From positions 9,130,490 through 9,194,489 of the forward strand of contig NW_025813469.1 of NCBI RefSeq assembly GCF_021976095.1: a stretch of 64,000 nt of DNA, read 5' to 3'. This document shows, in pieces, positions 46,642 through 58,661 of the stretch (positions are counted from its first letter, which is position 1; each line of letters starts with the position of its first letter). This DNA is from Xenia sp. Carnegie-2017. Lineage: Eukaryota; Cnidaria; Anthozoa; Malacalcyonacea; Xeniidae. The position numbers and the translations under genes are program-made. The notes under the pieces were generated by a model. It was not told the origin of the DNA and did no database searches. It saw nothing but the letters and a program-made list of their open reading frames with translations.

Positions 46642-47387
46642 TTAAAGTGCCCTTCCATTCCAGATGCCAGTTTTTAGCAATATGATTTTAAGTTGCTGCG
46701 AAATTTTGAATTTGGTCAACTGTTTGATTTTTAAAGCGAATTAACTTTTCAAAAACAATTTTTGTGAACCATGTAACCGTATAATGAGGAGGCTGAAACT
46801 AGCTAAATTCGACGTCATCCAAGGTACTCGTGATACAAGAGTCGTGTATTTAATTATATTCAATAACTATCAAGTCACTACTGCTGAAGCATAGCTAAAG
46901 TCTATAAGCGTCTAAAAGCCTTGCCTTTGCACTAGTATAAAAGCAGAAAATGCTAAATAGTTGCGTTGCAGCCATTTGTACAAATAAATCGCCTAGCTCT
47001 CGTATGAGTCTTCACACTATGCCTTATTATTATAAAATCCCGACTAAGCGAAGGCGAAATATCTGGGTTTAAAGTTAAAGTGCGTATTTGAGGCTTTCAA
47101 TGCTTCAACAATTTGTTCAGCTCACTTAAACCAGAGGATTTGGATCGTCAGTTTAGTAGTTTGTTGAATCAAAAGAACGCTAATTTTCCAGCAGATGAGA
47201 TTGGAATAGTGCCTGACCATCCATATATTGGAGTCAAAATCCGAATCATTGTTGCTTCAAGTTTTATTAGTTCCGAGTTTCTATACAGTATCCTGTTAAA
47301 AGTTTTGTCAGAATTATCTGACTGAACATTATATTTTGATCCGATCACCGCTTCTTCGTAAGGCATACTTCGGAAAGGGCACTTTAA
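46642..47387. mobile_element. Short DNA-transposon relic with a THAP domain
   Basis: Short terminal inverted repeats (ttaaagtgcccttcc at 46642-46656 and ggaaagggcactttaa at 47372-47387) bound 746 bases. Inside, plus strand, lies the start of a THAP zinc-finger domain: an ATG at 46950, then SCVAAICTNK and MSLHTMP (the first Cys pair and the context of the conserved Pro). Further on, ICSAH and KPEDLDRQF motifs are readable across a frame change near 47128. THAP domains are the DNA-binding part of P-element-type transposases, so this is probably an internally deleted P-like element. A THAP host-gene fragment is the alternative. No clear target duplication was seen. Confidence 0.6.
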
Positions 47388-49785
47388 TTTAATAATGTGC
47401 TCCCTGAGGCAATAGTGACATTTGTTTGCCGAGAGAAATATTGATGAGATTTATAGGAAAAATTTGCATTAGACTCAGCTAATATTAGACTCAAAATTCA
47501 GCTAATAATAGAAAATTTCGCACAATCTGAATGAAGGTCTGGTTCACTGTTCTGAAACTTAACTCGAATGAGGGAACTGTATTTTGACAATTGTTTTTAA
47601 CATTTTGATAGGATATTAACAGTGGCTGTGCACGATTTTTACAGACGGTGTTCCAAACGTTGGTACTTCACGATACGGAATATTTCAACTGATAGAGTTA
47701 AGATTACAGACAACCCTCAATCCTTAACCTGAGTTTTCGTACTTTATTTTCTTCTGCAAACGGTTGCTAAATTACCAAATTTGTACGACCAATTCATTCA
47801 CCAATAACTTCAACTTTTTCCTTCGGTAATTTTTAAAATTTCGTGTGGATGTTTATTACAACAAAAATATAACATACGCAAAATAGAACAACTCCTGAGT
47901 TCTAATTAAACAAACTATCTGATTTTACCGAGATAAAACTCTCATTGGAGTTTTATCTCCGTATCTCTGACTAAACGTCTCCATCATCTTGTATAGTTTG
48001 GCGTCTCATTCTTTTAGGTCTTAAGACTTGCACGTCTCTTGATTATGCTCAAATTTCGATTTCTTGTAACTCGAGTCAAATTGGGCATTATATTCAAATG
48101 ATATTTGTATTTTTCTTATTATTGTATGTATTGCGCAAAAAAAGAGTTTTAGTTTAGCGTTTACGGCAAACGGCAATCTTAAATTATCCACTTGCCGATT
48201 GATAATTGTGTAGGATAGATTTCAAATTTTCATCATTAGCCAATTTAAGCTCTTTTAAAATCCATTGTTTTGTATGCATTACAACATGCATATTTAAGTA
48301 TGTACCCTTCCCCTAAAATTAATAATCAACCTACACCTATATTAATATATAAATATGTGCACTGCAAATAACGTTAAATGTTTAACGTAAGTTTACTAAG
48401 GTTGCGTTTACACTATACCGGATTTGCTCATCACGACATCTTCATTTGCTTTAAAGGGTAACTGTTCGGAGTAAAGGCTTATTAAGTTGATAAATTTAGT
48501 CCATTTGATTGTGTTACTGACGTTGAACAAATTCACTACCTTTTATTTTAGTACAAAGGAAATTCACTTGCTACGATAGTAATCCGAGACAAAATAAACT
48601 GAATCGTTTTGTGTGTTTACGATGTATAAATCAGTCCATAAATGTAAATTGTTTGCGATCTATTAAGCTTTTTACATTTTGAATTAGTTTTAATATTGCT
48701 AAAATGCCAGAAAGTATATTTATTATAAATTACCTGAAGAAGTATTGTATAATAGTGAAATATATGTGTTATTTCACTAACTTTGTGATATGATTTAATG
48801 ACACATATGCCTCAGAAAGCGAATTTATTTTGAAAGAGTACAATTCTACAGCTGATGTTAAATTGTTCAATTATTTGAGTCATTTTATAAGTATAGAAAT
48901 ATCGACCAGCAAAATGAGCAAATCCGTTTATTAGTGATATAAACTTGTATCGTTTGTTATATATATTGTCTTTGAATTTGAAGATTTTCGCGATGTAGCA
49001 AATATCTTTCGCTTCCGTTTGTTTTCGTGACCAAATCTGCCAAATGCTTTTTTGGTGATTTCATAAAAGTATAAGAGTTAATGAGTATATACGCACTGCA
49101 GAAACATAGAGTCCTTCTATGGCCATAAAGCATTAAAATCAAACATATGGAAAACAATACATTATTTGAACAATTTTGTTCATTCAATACCATTTGCAAA
49201 TTTTATAACAATTTTATAAAATGCATGTTAGAAATTAGAAATCGTTTTATCCAGATTGAAGATTGTTGAAATATGTGTTACGTCATTGTTTTGTGTTACC
49301 ATGAAATGAAATTTATAAATTTATACCTTACGGGCAAATTCAAATTGAAAATGTTGAAAATAGACTGATGTCATGACATCTTGAGTAATTTAAACATTTA
49401 AATTGTTTTAGGAGTAGAACTGTTAATACTGGTTTATCTTTGCTATAATTTAGTATTCCTCATTACATTTACAGTTCCTGATTATTAAATTAGAATTTTG
49501 CTCATTTTATAATTTTGCAAGTCTGTTTATTTCTTCCATGGCCCATGGGTGTCATATAAATACGTAATAGTAATGAATTCGCCACAACCGAAAACGTAAA
49601 ACTTATTGTATATTTCTCAAATGCAGAATTCACAAATCAGACAAGATTTTGCTGCTCCCTTACCTTTGGCTCAAACATATTTAATGATCATTTTGTCGCT
49701 TTTTATTTATGAGGTTTTTATAATAAATATGTGACACTTCCCTGCGATTGCGATTTTAAAACTACCAAACAACCAAACTCTACTT
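47388..49785. other. Non-coding stretch with duplicated NLR-flank segments
   Basis: 47517-47822 matches 7970-8275 and about 47975-48125 matches part of 17940-18180. Both are NLR-flanking segments, but no NLR exon lies here. The remainder is AT-rich with no supported gene. Confidence 0.55.
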
Positions 49786-50058
49786 ATAGTCTAGGAGCGG
49801 TAGAAGAGTTTGTATGCATTTCATTTATCGGAAGTTATGTCAACTGTTTTGGGGTAGAATGACCATGACGGACAACATGGCATATGTGCCATTTCCTCAA
49901 TCCGGGACGAAAGTCTTAAAATTGAGACCCCCCTGAAACGGAAGTGTCAACATAGCTCTAACTTCCAGAAAAAAATAGCAATAACAATTCTGTAATGTTT
50001 AAGGTGTTTAGAAAGTTCACCTTCAGGGGAGGTCATGGGAGGAAAAATTTACATAAGT
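49786..50058 (+). repeat. Left inverted repeat around the BEL/Pao fossil
   Basis: About 270 bases, starting near tagtctaggagcggtagaag and ending in gtcatgggaggaaaaatttac, are repeated in reverse at 54622-54893 with roughly four-fifths of positions matching. The orientation is inverted, so these are not the retroelement's LTRs. Confidence 0.75.
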
Positions 50059-50429
50059 GTAATATTTACTGAGAATATTACTATACACCAGCTATTGGCA
50101 AATGCCAATTTTGTATAAATTAACCCCCGTCAATGGCATGCGACAGATTTTCACGAAGCTCGCACGTGATCTACATGTTATTTTTAAAGCTGTGTTTTCA
50201 ATTAAGATCCTAAATATTGTTATGGGAGGTTTTTCCCTTACGGATAAAGCTAATCTTTTCATTTTTTCGATTGGTACTAAAATACAATGTATTTCGTTAC
50301 GATACTACAATCAAGATACTTACGAAGTCTATGAGGCGGAACTTATTGAACATAAAAACCACGACACTTTGCAATGCCTCTGCAAGCTCATCAGCTTGTC
50401 GTCTTGGTCTGAACTCCTTGGCGTTCACT

Positions 50430-53400
50430 CGCAACTTCTTTTGATGTTTGCTGACGTCACATTGTAATTTTTCTTGACTTTATACTTAATCAGACCTGCG
50501 AAATCGACACCAATGACTTTATACGGTGTGGTTCCTTCTGTTCGAGTCTTTGGTAAAGGAGTAGGTATTGAGCTTGATACGGCTTGGTCGTGAATCTCTT
50601 GCATCTTTAGCATCTCTTCCTTTTGACTAGTCGACGAAGCCGAGGAACCAAATACCTTTCTCGGACCTTTGCCATCGAAAGTATAACTCCCCCATGGAGT
50701 GTGTCTAAGTGTGCATCTTCAACTGACTTCACGGTGAGTATAGCGTCATAAAGCAAGTAAATACGGAACTCTCCTTGAATCCGACCATGACATCTTAAAA
50801 TCTTGTCATCGTCGGGTTGTACATTTAAATGAATCAGATCCGTTGGAGACTTTGGGTTTTCTGTGACTCCGGCTTGTACCATTTTATCTATGACATGTGC
50901 TGCTTTTCCACTTCTTCAGATGTCAGTGGCCCGTGCTTTCTATTATCACTGTTTTGTCGAGCATTATCAATAAATCGTTTCACCCACGCCTCAATTCGCA
51001 TCGCCTTCCGCAATGGATATTTTTCAAGAATATCACTGAATATTGCAAAGTCTGACCGCTCGATAGCCATTCTCAAAACTACTCTCGTCGCCTTTGCTTC
51101 TCTTTTGGGAGTCAATCCACGGTTTTACTGTAAGCTCAGGTGGCCGGATTGTTGGTTGTTGCACATGATTCCACACGATTTCATTAGAAGCTCAGATTTT
51201 GCCACTCGATACGACACGAATTGCTTATAATCACCCTCTCCTTTAATCCACCATAAAGCTACAGTACTATCTGACCAGCAGTGTTTTCTGTGGAATGTGC
51301 CTCAGCGCATTGCTAGCATTCGAGACCAAATTTGCGGCCATATGACTTGCAACAAGTTGTAATCTCGGGATAGTCAGTCCTCTCTTGGCAAGTGTTGATT
51401 TCACTGCATGCAATTCCTATTAACTCCAGATGGTTGTTTAGCCACCGTGTAGACGACTGCGCACAAACCTTCACCGCTGGCATCCCCAAATCCATGAATC
51501 TCTGAGCTACAGATGGGTTCTTGGAATGATAGAACCGCTCTTGGCACTTTCACTTCGCTTGGTAAGATGTTTTCCCACTTCTCCCAGCTCTGCTTCAATT
51601 TATCAATCAATTCCGTGTCCCAAGGTAATTTCAGGTCACACACCTCTCGATAGATTTGTTTGCCTTGCAAAAGCAGAGGGGATGCAGTTCCCATTAGATC
51701 ATAAATCTTCGCCAGTCGACTTAAAATGTTGCGCTTCGTTTGCAATTTTCCACAATGTCCTATTTGTACACTTAACGTATTTTTCTCTTTATTCCACGTT
51801 GTACTCAGAATCTTCGTCTCAGTTGGCTGCACCCCAAACTGTTGTTTGGCAGCAGTTTGCTCTTCATGATTTTTGTTAACACTACCTTCATCCAACTCCT
51901 TTGCATTTGACGCCCACTTACGAAGGATAAAGGTTGCGCCACCCAGAATGTCAATAGCTTCCAATTTCTTTTCGTGCTTCATCCACAGTGCATCCACCTG
52001 AAATGATGTCATCAACGTACAGACACCTATTCAGAGCCTCAACTGCGTCTGGAGCTTTGCTTTTCCAGTTATCCAAATGCGTTTCGAGAACTCCTCTAAG
52101 TAGGAATGGAGAAACCAATCCAAACAATACTCTAGTCAACCGTAGTACTTCTACATCAGCCTGTGAATTTGGTCGCCAGTGAAATCTTAAAGAATCCCGT
52201 TCACTTTCGAGTACACGAATTTGGAGAAATGCCTTTTGCATATCCCCAGTGATTGCAACAGGAAAACTTCGCGCTCTTACCAGCACTTCCCACAGCTTGT
52301 TATTTAGCGTAGGTGCCGCGTACAGGCATTCGTTTCAAGAAGGACTTTCTGGTGAAGCTTTTGCTGATGCATCGTACACCACTCTCAGTTTAGTGGACTG
52401 CGCTGACTCGCGTACGACTTCTTTGTGAGGTATGTACAATTCATTACCTTTTGCTACGTTAGTTGCTGGTTCAACTATGCCATTATGCTTGTGGTCTTGG
52501 ATTACAGCGTTGTAATCTTCAGTTAGTTTCTTTCGTTGTAGTCGTCGCTCTAAAGATTCTAACCTTCATGTGCTTCCTGTTTTGTTCGATGGGAGAAGTG
52601 GATGATTTCCACGCCATGGAAGACCGGTCTCGTACCAGTCCTCCGGTGATCGCGTTAATTGCTCTTTGAATTCGTTATACACCATTGATTGGTCGTGTTC
52701 AGCAGTGTCTGTAGACCCAACACATCCAAGCTGCAGAGATCTTTATAATCCTTTTGCAAAATTTGGGTAAGCAACATCCTTTTACTGTTTGGTTCCACAC
52801 CAGGGCTCATAACAAAGCATCTGAGTTTTGTTTTTTTCTGCAATTGGTTGCCCCTCAGTTCCCTCTAGAGGATTCGTGCGAGTTTTTATCTGTGCATATT
52901 CCCCGCTTCCCAAAACGATATGGACAGGTAATTGAGATTTCTGATCATTATCAACAAATTTTGCATTCTTCAGGTGTTCAAACTCTCTTTGTAAGTTTTC
53001 ATAGTGTGGATTGTCCACTGTGAGTAACTCTTCTTTCTCCACCTTGATCAACTTCACCTTCATTGAACAATCACTGTCTATTGCTTCGACTTCCCTTCAT
53101 AGATTTCCAGTCTTGTTGTTTTGATGTCAAAAGCATGTCAACTTTAGTGGTTTGTGTCTCAATTGTTTTTACTCAGCATAGATGCAAGTTTACCAGATAT
53201 GTATGAGCTTCCAGCCCCAGAGTCGATCAGTGCACGACATGTAATTCCATTTATCTTGACAACAAGAATGGGAAAATTCCTTCATTAGTACATCCATCTG
53301 TAGTCAACACAGTCTGACCTGTTTTTGGTGTTTCTTCTCGATTGGCGACATCACATATGCTCGTATGATGTCGTTTGTGGCAATTTCTGCATGATGACTT

Positions 53401-54420
53401 GCTGGTCGAGCAAGCGTTAGCATTATGCTGTCCTGCTGTATTGTTGAAACAAAGTTTCTTTTTGACTAAAATTGCTTTTCTCTCCTTGACACTACTTATT
53501 ACTTTACATTCCCCCGACTTATGATTTCCTCCACAGTAGACGCAACCCCTTTTCTTTGGTAGAAAGACTTTCTCTGACCTTCTAGATTTCCATCCAGGTG
53601 TGTCTGACTCTTTCTCACAGACTGGATTTCGCTTGGTCCACTGTTTGACTGCTTCAGTAAGCTTGGGAAAGTCCAAACTTACGTATGGCTAGACGTTTGT
53701 CTAGAGTCATGGAAACATTTCCTTGGACATCTTTCAGTTCACCCAGCGTTTCCAAAGCTTGGACACTGAGATTTAAGTTTTCAATAAATTCTGCAATCTT
53801 TCTTGTGTTTGCTCCCGAGATGTGAGGCAAGTCCATGATCTCTTTTATGTAAGCTTTTATTATTTCCGAATTCTTCTCATACTGATCTTTTAACATTGAC
53901 TTCGCTCTATTGTATCTTTCTGTGGTAAACGGTAAAGATTCTACCCGTCGCTTAACTTTGGTTCCAAGGAATCCACACAGATATGTGAATTTGTTGATGG
54001 CAGCTATATTTGATTTCTCCACCGTCTCCGTAAATTGCCCCAAAATCTGGGCCAATCCATGTATTCCCCTCAAATTTCGTAATATTTATTTTGGTAATCT
54101 CACCGACATACCTTCGTCACTTATTTTGAGTCCACGGACTTTAAATTTTAAAATTTTCTATTGTTCAGTCAGTGTTGTAGCTTGTTTATTTCGTCTTCGG
54201 CTTCACTTATTTTTGTTTCGTTTTCCGGTCGTCGTCTTTTCGATTTTCCTGCTTCCACAGCTTTTTATTATTGTAGCTTCGTTAATAGTTGTTTTGAGTG
54301 CGTTTAGTTGTCGCTCGATAGTTTCTCGCTTTTCTGAATCTAATATTTTAGCTGTTCTTTGAGCAGATAACTTCAGTTGAGTTAATTTTATATTGAGTTT
54401 TGCTTCGTCGTTTGCCATGT
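50430..54420 (-). mobile_element. Fossil BEL/Pao LTR retrotransposon
   Basis: Read right to left, the parts are in BEL/Pao order: a gag-like region with a DUF1759-type part (about 54418-53654), cysteine/histidine zinc-knuckle sequence (about 53560-53380), a retropepsin-like stretch (about 53300-53180), reverse transcriptase with YVDD and the Pao-type region after it (about 52290-51310), and the zinc-binding and core parts of an integrase (about 51115-50430). The family is set by the DUF1759-RT-Pao combination. It is clearly broken, in roughly ten places, and looks old. No pair of direct LTRs is visible. The internal region lies between two long inverted repeats instead. Confidence 0.85.
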
Positions 54421-54621
54421 TTGTATGGGGCGCGTAATATCTAGTACGAAATTTTCACAATATATCACAATAACAATCCTTCGTCGGTAGGTGCCACGTA
54501 TTCCGAAAATTGACCTCTGTCCCAATGTCTTCGGAACACTAAGAATAATCACAACTTTGCGTTTCTTAAACAATTTTATTCTCACTCCCAAAGTATCTCG
54601 CCATTCTCGCTTCCATTAAAC

Positions 54622-54893
54622 TTTTGTAAATTTTTCCTCCCATGACCACCTAAAGGGAACCTTCTAAACTCGCTTAACATTATAGAATTGTTATTGCTAT
54701 TTTTTCTAGAAAGAAGAACTATGTCGACACTGCCGTTTCAGGGGGGTGGGTCTCAATTTCAGGACTTTCGTCCCAGATTGAGCAAATGGCACATATGCCA
54801 TGTTGTTCGTCATGGTCATCTCAACCTAAAAACAGGTGAGATAACTACCGTTAAATGAAATGCTTACAAACTCTTATACTGGTTTTAGACTAT
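54622..54893 (-). repeat. Right inverted repeat around the BEL/Pao fossil
   Basis: The reverse counterpart of 49786-50058. It begins with gtaaatttttcctcccatgac and ends near ttttagactattgtg. Confidence 0.75.
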
Positions 54894-55615
54894 TGTGTGA
54901 TGAGTGGCCGGAACAATTAAAGAAACAAATTTTACTTTCCGCCCGAGTTGCTTAGTCAATGAGGCAATGACTAAGAAAAAGTTATTGAGAAGTATTTCTT
55001 TTAAAGCTATTCTTATTCTTGTATTGTTCTTATGTTGTACAGATGTCACAATATTGATATATCGTTTTCGACATCGAAACCTTGCAAAAAGTGTGTAATT
55101 AAGCTATAATAAAGTTAATATCAAATTAGTTAGAAGCTATACAAAAGAAAAAGACGGTCCCAGATACTTATTTGAACTTATTTGCAAGGGAAAGTGCAAT
55201 GATTTTTCAAGTAATATTTACTCTTCGTTCTCTGATAGTTTTCATTCACTACATAAAAGATATCTTTCAACCTGTCAAGCAAGAAAATGACTCATATAGC
55301 TTCTTTTATAAAATACAAGTAAAAAATTCTTTCTTGGAGCCAATTCAAGTAACGGCTCTAGCTGACAAACCCACATCATCCATGAGTTTAACAGATAGCA
55401 ACGTTATATAGCTTTCCTGAATGAAATCTTTTGCGAAGTAGCGCTCTTTTCGCACTGTTAAAGAGGTTTGTGCGGATAACATTTAAAATCGGTAATGTTG
55501 CATTTATCTATTTGCTTTGATAAATCCTGTCACAGTCTTAACCCAGTGTATTTCTTAATTTTTTTGATTAACACTGCAAATATGGTGTGGAAGGCAGATC
55601 AGAGTTTTTTCTCTT
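54894..55615 (+). other. Stretch with two short unassigned frames
   Basis: Frames at 54904-55098 (with a hydrophobic segment AILILVLFLCCTDVTILIY followed by basic residues) and 55172-55411 could be parts of a membrane-protein gene, but no family or splice structure can be supported. Confidence 0.25.
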
Positions 55616-56269
55616 GGTTCTACTTGGCTAGAGGAAATGATAGATGTACCAGGCACTTCAGTTGAAAACGTAACAGGTTTTCCCTTGCTCGATCTTGCTT
55701 AACTTTGGTTGGCAACTGTTAAACCTTTTCAAAGCAAGCTAAAACGTTGTAAGAGGATTTTTATACCCTTTTTTTGTACTCATATAAGCGACGCCGGAAC
55801 ATGAAGTTAGGAAGCAGATATTCATATATTCATACGTTATAAACCCTAGTCACAATTGATTTCATAAGAAACTAGTAGTAAAACGCACATAAATGAATAT
55901 ATAGCCCCCCCCCCCAGTTAGCCTTGTTCCGGCGTCCCTGCAGGTTCTACTTGGCTAGAGGAAACGATAGATGTACTAGGCACTTCAGTTGAAAACGTAA
56001 CAGGTTTTCCCTTGCTCGATCTTGCTTAACTTTGGTTGGCAACTGTTAAACCTTTTCAAAGCAAGCTAAAACGTTATAAGAGGATTTTTATACCCTTTTT
56101 TTGTACTCATATAAGCAACGCCGGAACATGAAGGTAGGAAGCAGATATTCATATATTCATACGTTATAATCCCTAATCACAATTGATTTCATAAGAAACT
56201 AATAGTAAAACGCACATAAATGAATATATAGACCCCCCCCAATTAGCCTTGTTCCGGCGTCCCTGCAGA
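55616..56269. repeat. Recent tandem duplication, 2 x 327 bp
   Basis: 55616-55942 and 55943-56269 are almost identical copies, differing at a handful of bases and in the length of a poly-C run (about 13 against 8). Each ends with gttccggcgtccctgcag and contains the inverse gacgccggaaca about 150 bases earlier, so each copy includes a short inverted-repeat element. Confidence 0.9.
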
Positions 56270-58661
56270 TCGTGCAAATGATTTGTGCTAAACTCATCAA
56301 GAAAATTGAGTACTGTCAAGTCTGTCAATGTGACAGTATCAGGTAAACGCCGTGTAAGCTGGATACAGTAGCTTATAATCCTCCAAAGTTTTTATGTTTT
56401 CTTTTTAATGTGCTTCTCATTTGGCTAATGCTGAATGAAAAAATATTTCATCTCCAGGTCATCAAATTTCATAATGCTCACATTTACTGTGACTTCTTCG
56501 TGACGGTTCAACACGTTTCTTTTGTCACATCTGATTTTTGGGTCGCCTCTTGCCTTTTAACTGTTTAAACTTTTAATATCCAATCCACTTGCTCGAAGGG
56601 GAGTTTTCAAACATCGCTTTTTGTTTTATTTCGTTTATCTTTATGAATTTTTTGAAAATGAAAAAAAAACTTTTAGACAGACATTCGAAAGTTTTTGTTT
56701 GGCGTTAACGGTAAACGGTAAACCGCAAAAAATCACGTGATCATGGCTTTGCTGCTTACGTCGCAGTTAGCAGTTCAGGTTTTGACGGCAAGATGCCCTT
56801 CTTGCGGTAAATGATGAACCGAAAGGTTTTTAATACTTTAAGTACTTAAGCAAAATGAGGAATGTACAAGTTTGAGTACACGGTGAGTGGTTTAGAAAAT
56901 TTATGTGGTTTGTGAATTCTGTATTTATAGCGAGAATTGCATAATAGCATCGTGATTGTTAGGTTTGTGGTGTAAAGTTTAGTTTTGTTGTTGTAAATTT
57001 ATTAGTATTATGTGTCTATGACATAAACCACATTATTTTTTTCTTGGTTCTCGCGACAAAATTTGCGAAAATTTATTTTTGTCTTAAATAACGGGCTTGC
57101 TTAATAAATTAAGGCCATTAAAATGTTGATTTTCACATTTTATCATGCCATTCACGTAAGAAAAGGGACATTTAAAAATTCTTTCCACTCAAGCGTTAAT
57201 TAAAAATGCTTTTGTTCTTTTGCCAATGTAGAAAAATTGCTTTGATTTGCAATCGACTTTATTAAAACATTTCAATTTACATGTAAACATTTAAAGAATA
57301 CTGTAGTAAGCTAGAAGAATTCTATGATAATACGAATTACTCAATGGTGTAAATTTTTGGATATGGTGCCAAAACTTTTAATACTGATTTTCATCTGTCG
57401 TTTAATATCTGCAGGCGTTTTTGCAACTTTTAGATTTACTATGTCAAACACCAAATCATGTGCACATATGGCTATCTTAGTAAAACACAAGACAACAGAC
57501 ACTCAGTATAAATAGTAAGCATTATTTAATTTATCGATCATTATTTACTAAAATACTCTGGCATTAGCTATCTGTTTACTGGTGAGTCCAAACAAAGTTG
57601 TTGGTTATGTTATGACGTGAAGATCAACTTTTCCACTACGTATATTGTGTATGGCTGTAGCTTTAGACAAAAACGTTAGCTTTATGCTTGGCAGATCCGG
57701 TTGTACAATAAATGTCAATGTTTTTCACATTCTAAACCTGAGCCTTGCAAAATCTTTAAACTGCTTGACCACATTGCTAACTTTAAAGAAAAGCATTGTT
57801 TAAGCTACAGTGCAATGAATGGCAGACGGTTCAAAAACCATTTCTAGTCGACATTGTCGTGAATAAATTTGGTAAGGCTTGGAGCAAAGTTTTGTTCTGT
57901 ATGAACCAGAAAACTTGAAGGGAAGTTCCTTTTTTTAAGAACTACTCAATTGTCATTCACTATGACTAACCAGCAGTTCAGAGTTTGTAACAACGAATAA
58001 ATATATGTTTAAATAATGCATTAGATAGAACGAATGAAAAACGAGACATGCAGAAACGCTGTGTTAATAACAGAAAAGGCAGTTTTGGCTCAACGAGCCT
58101 AAATTAGTTTTTTAGATCTTGTTTTTTAAAATCATTAAACTTATTTATGATCTTGGGAGAAGTGGAAAACATCGCTTGGTGTTTTATTTCGTGTATCTTT
58201 ATGAATTTTTCGAAAATCGAAAAAAAACTTGTAACAATTAAGACAATAAGTGTTAAGAGCACACAGAAGAAACTACCATATTTTAATATTTTGCACTCAA
58301 ATTTCAAAATGGCATCGTGATTGTTAGGTTTGTGGTGTGAACTTTTGTTTTGTTGTTGTAATTTTTACTATTACGTTTCTATGACCCTTATGGGCCACCT
58401 TATGTTTTCTTTTTCTCTTGACGAAATTTTCAAAATTTGTTTTGGTCTTATTTAACGTATTCGCTTAACAAATTTAAGTTCTTAAATTGTTCATTTTCCT
58501 TTTTATCGCATCATTCACTTATGAGAAGAGGATATTTAAATATTTCTTTCCTTTCAACCGTTCAGCAAAAATGCTTTTGTTGATTCGCTAAGTGCTGAAT
58601 ATATAATGATTTTTAGACTTGTGTTAATTCATGTTCAATTCATTGATTTAAGGGATACAAA
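56270..58661. other. 5' flank of the third NLR, internally duplicated
   Basis: About 56600-57220 is similar to about 58155-58590 (for example catcgtgattgttaggtttgtggtgt in both). The second copy ends about 70 bases before the NLR start codon. No exon follows the first copy. A promoter should lie within 58155-58661, but I cannot name its elements. Confidence 0.6.

Noticed and set aside
50102-50467. Plus-strand 121-residue frame at the left side of the BEL/Pao fossil
   Set aside because: It overlaps the integrase side of the fossil in antisense and shows no recognisable domain.
49786-54893. Reading the 270-base terminal repeats as LTRs of the BEL/Pao element
   Set aside because: They are in inverted orientation, whereas LTRs are direct repeats.
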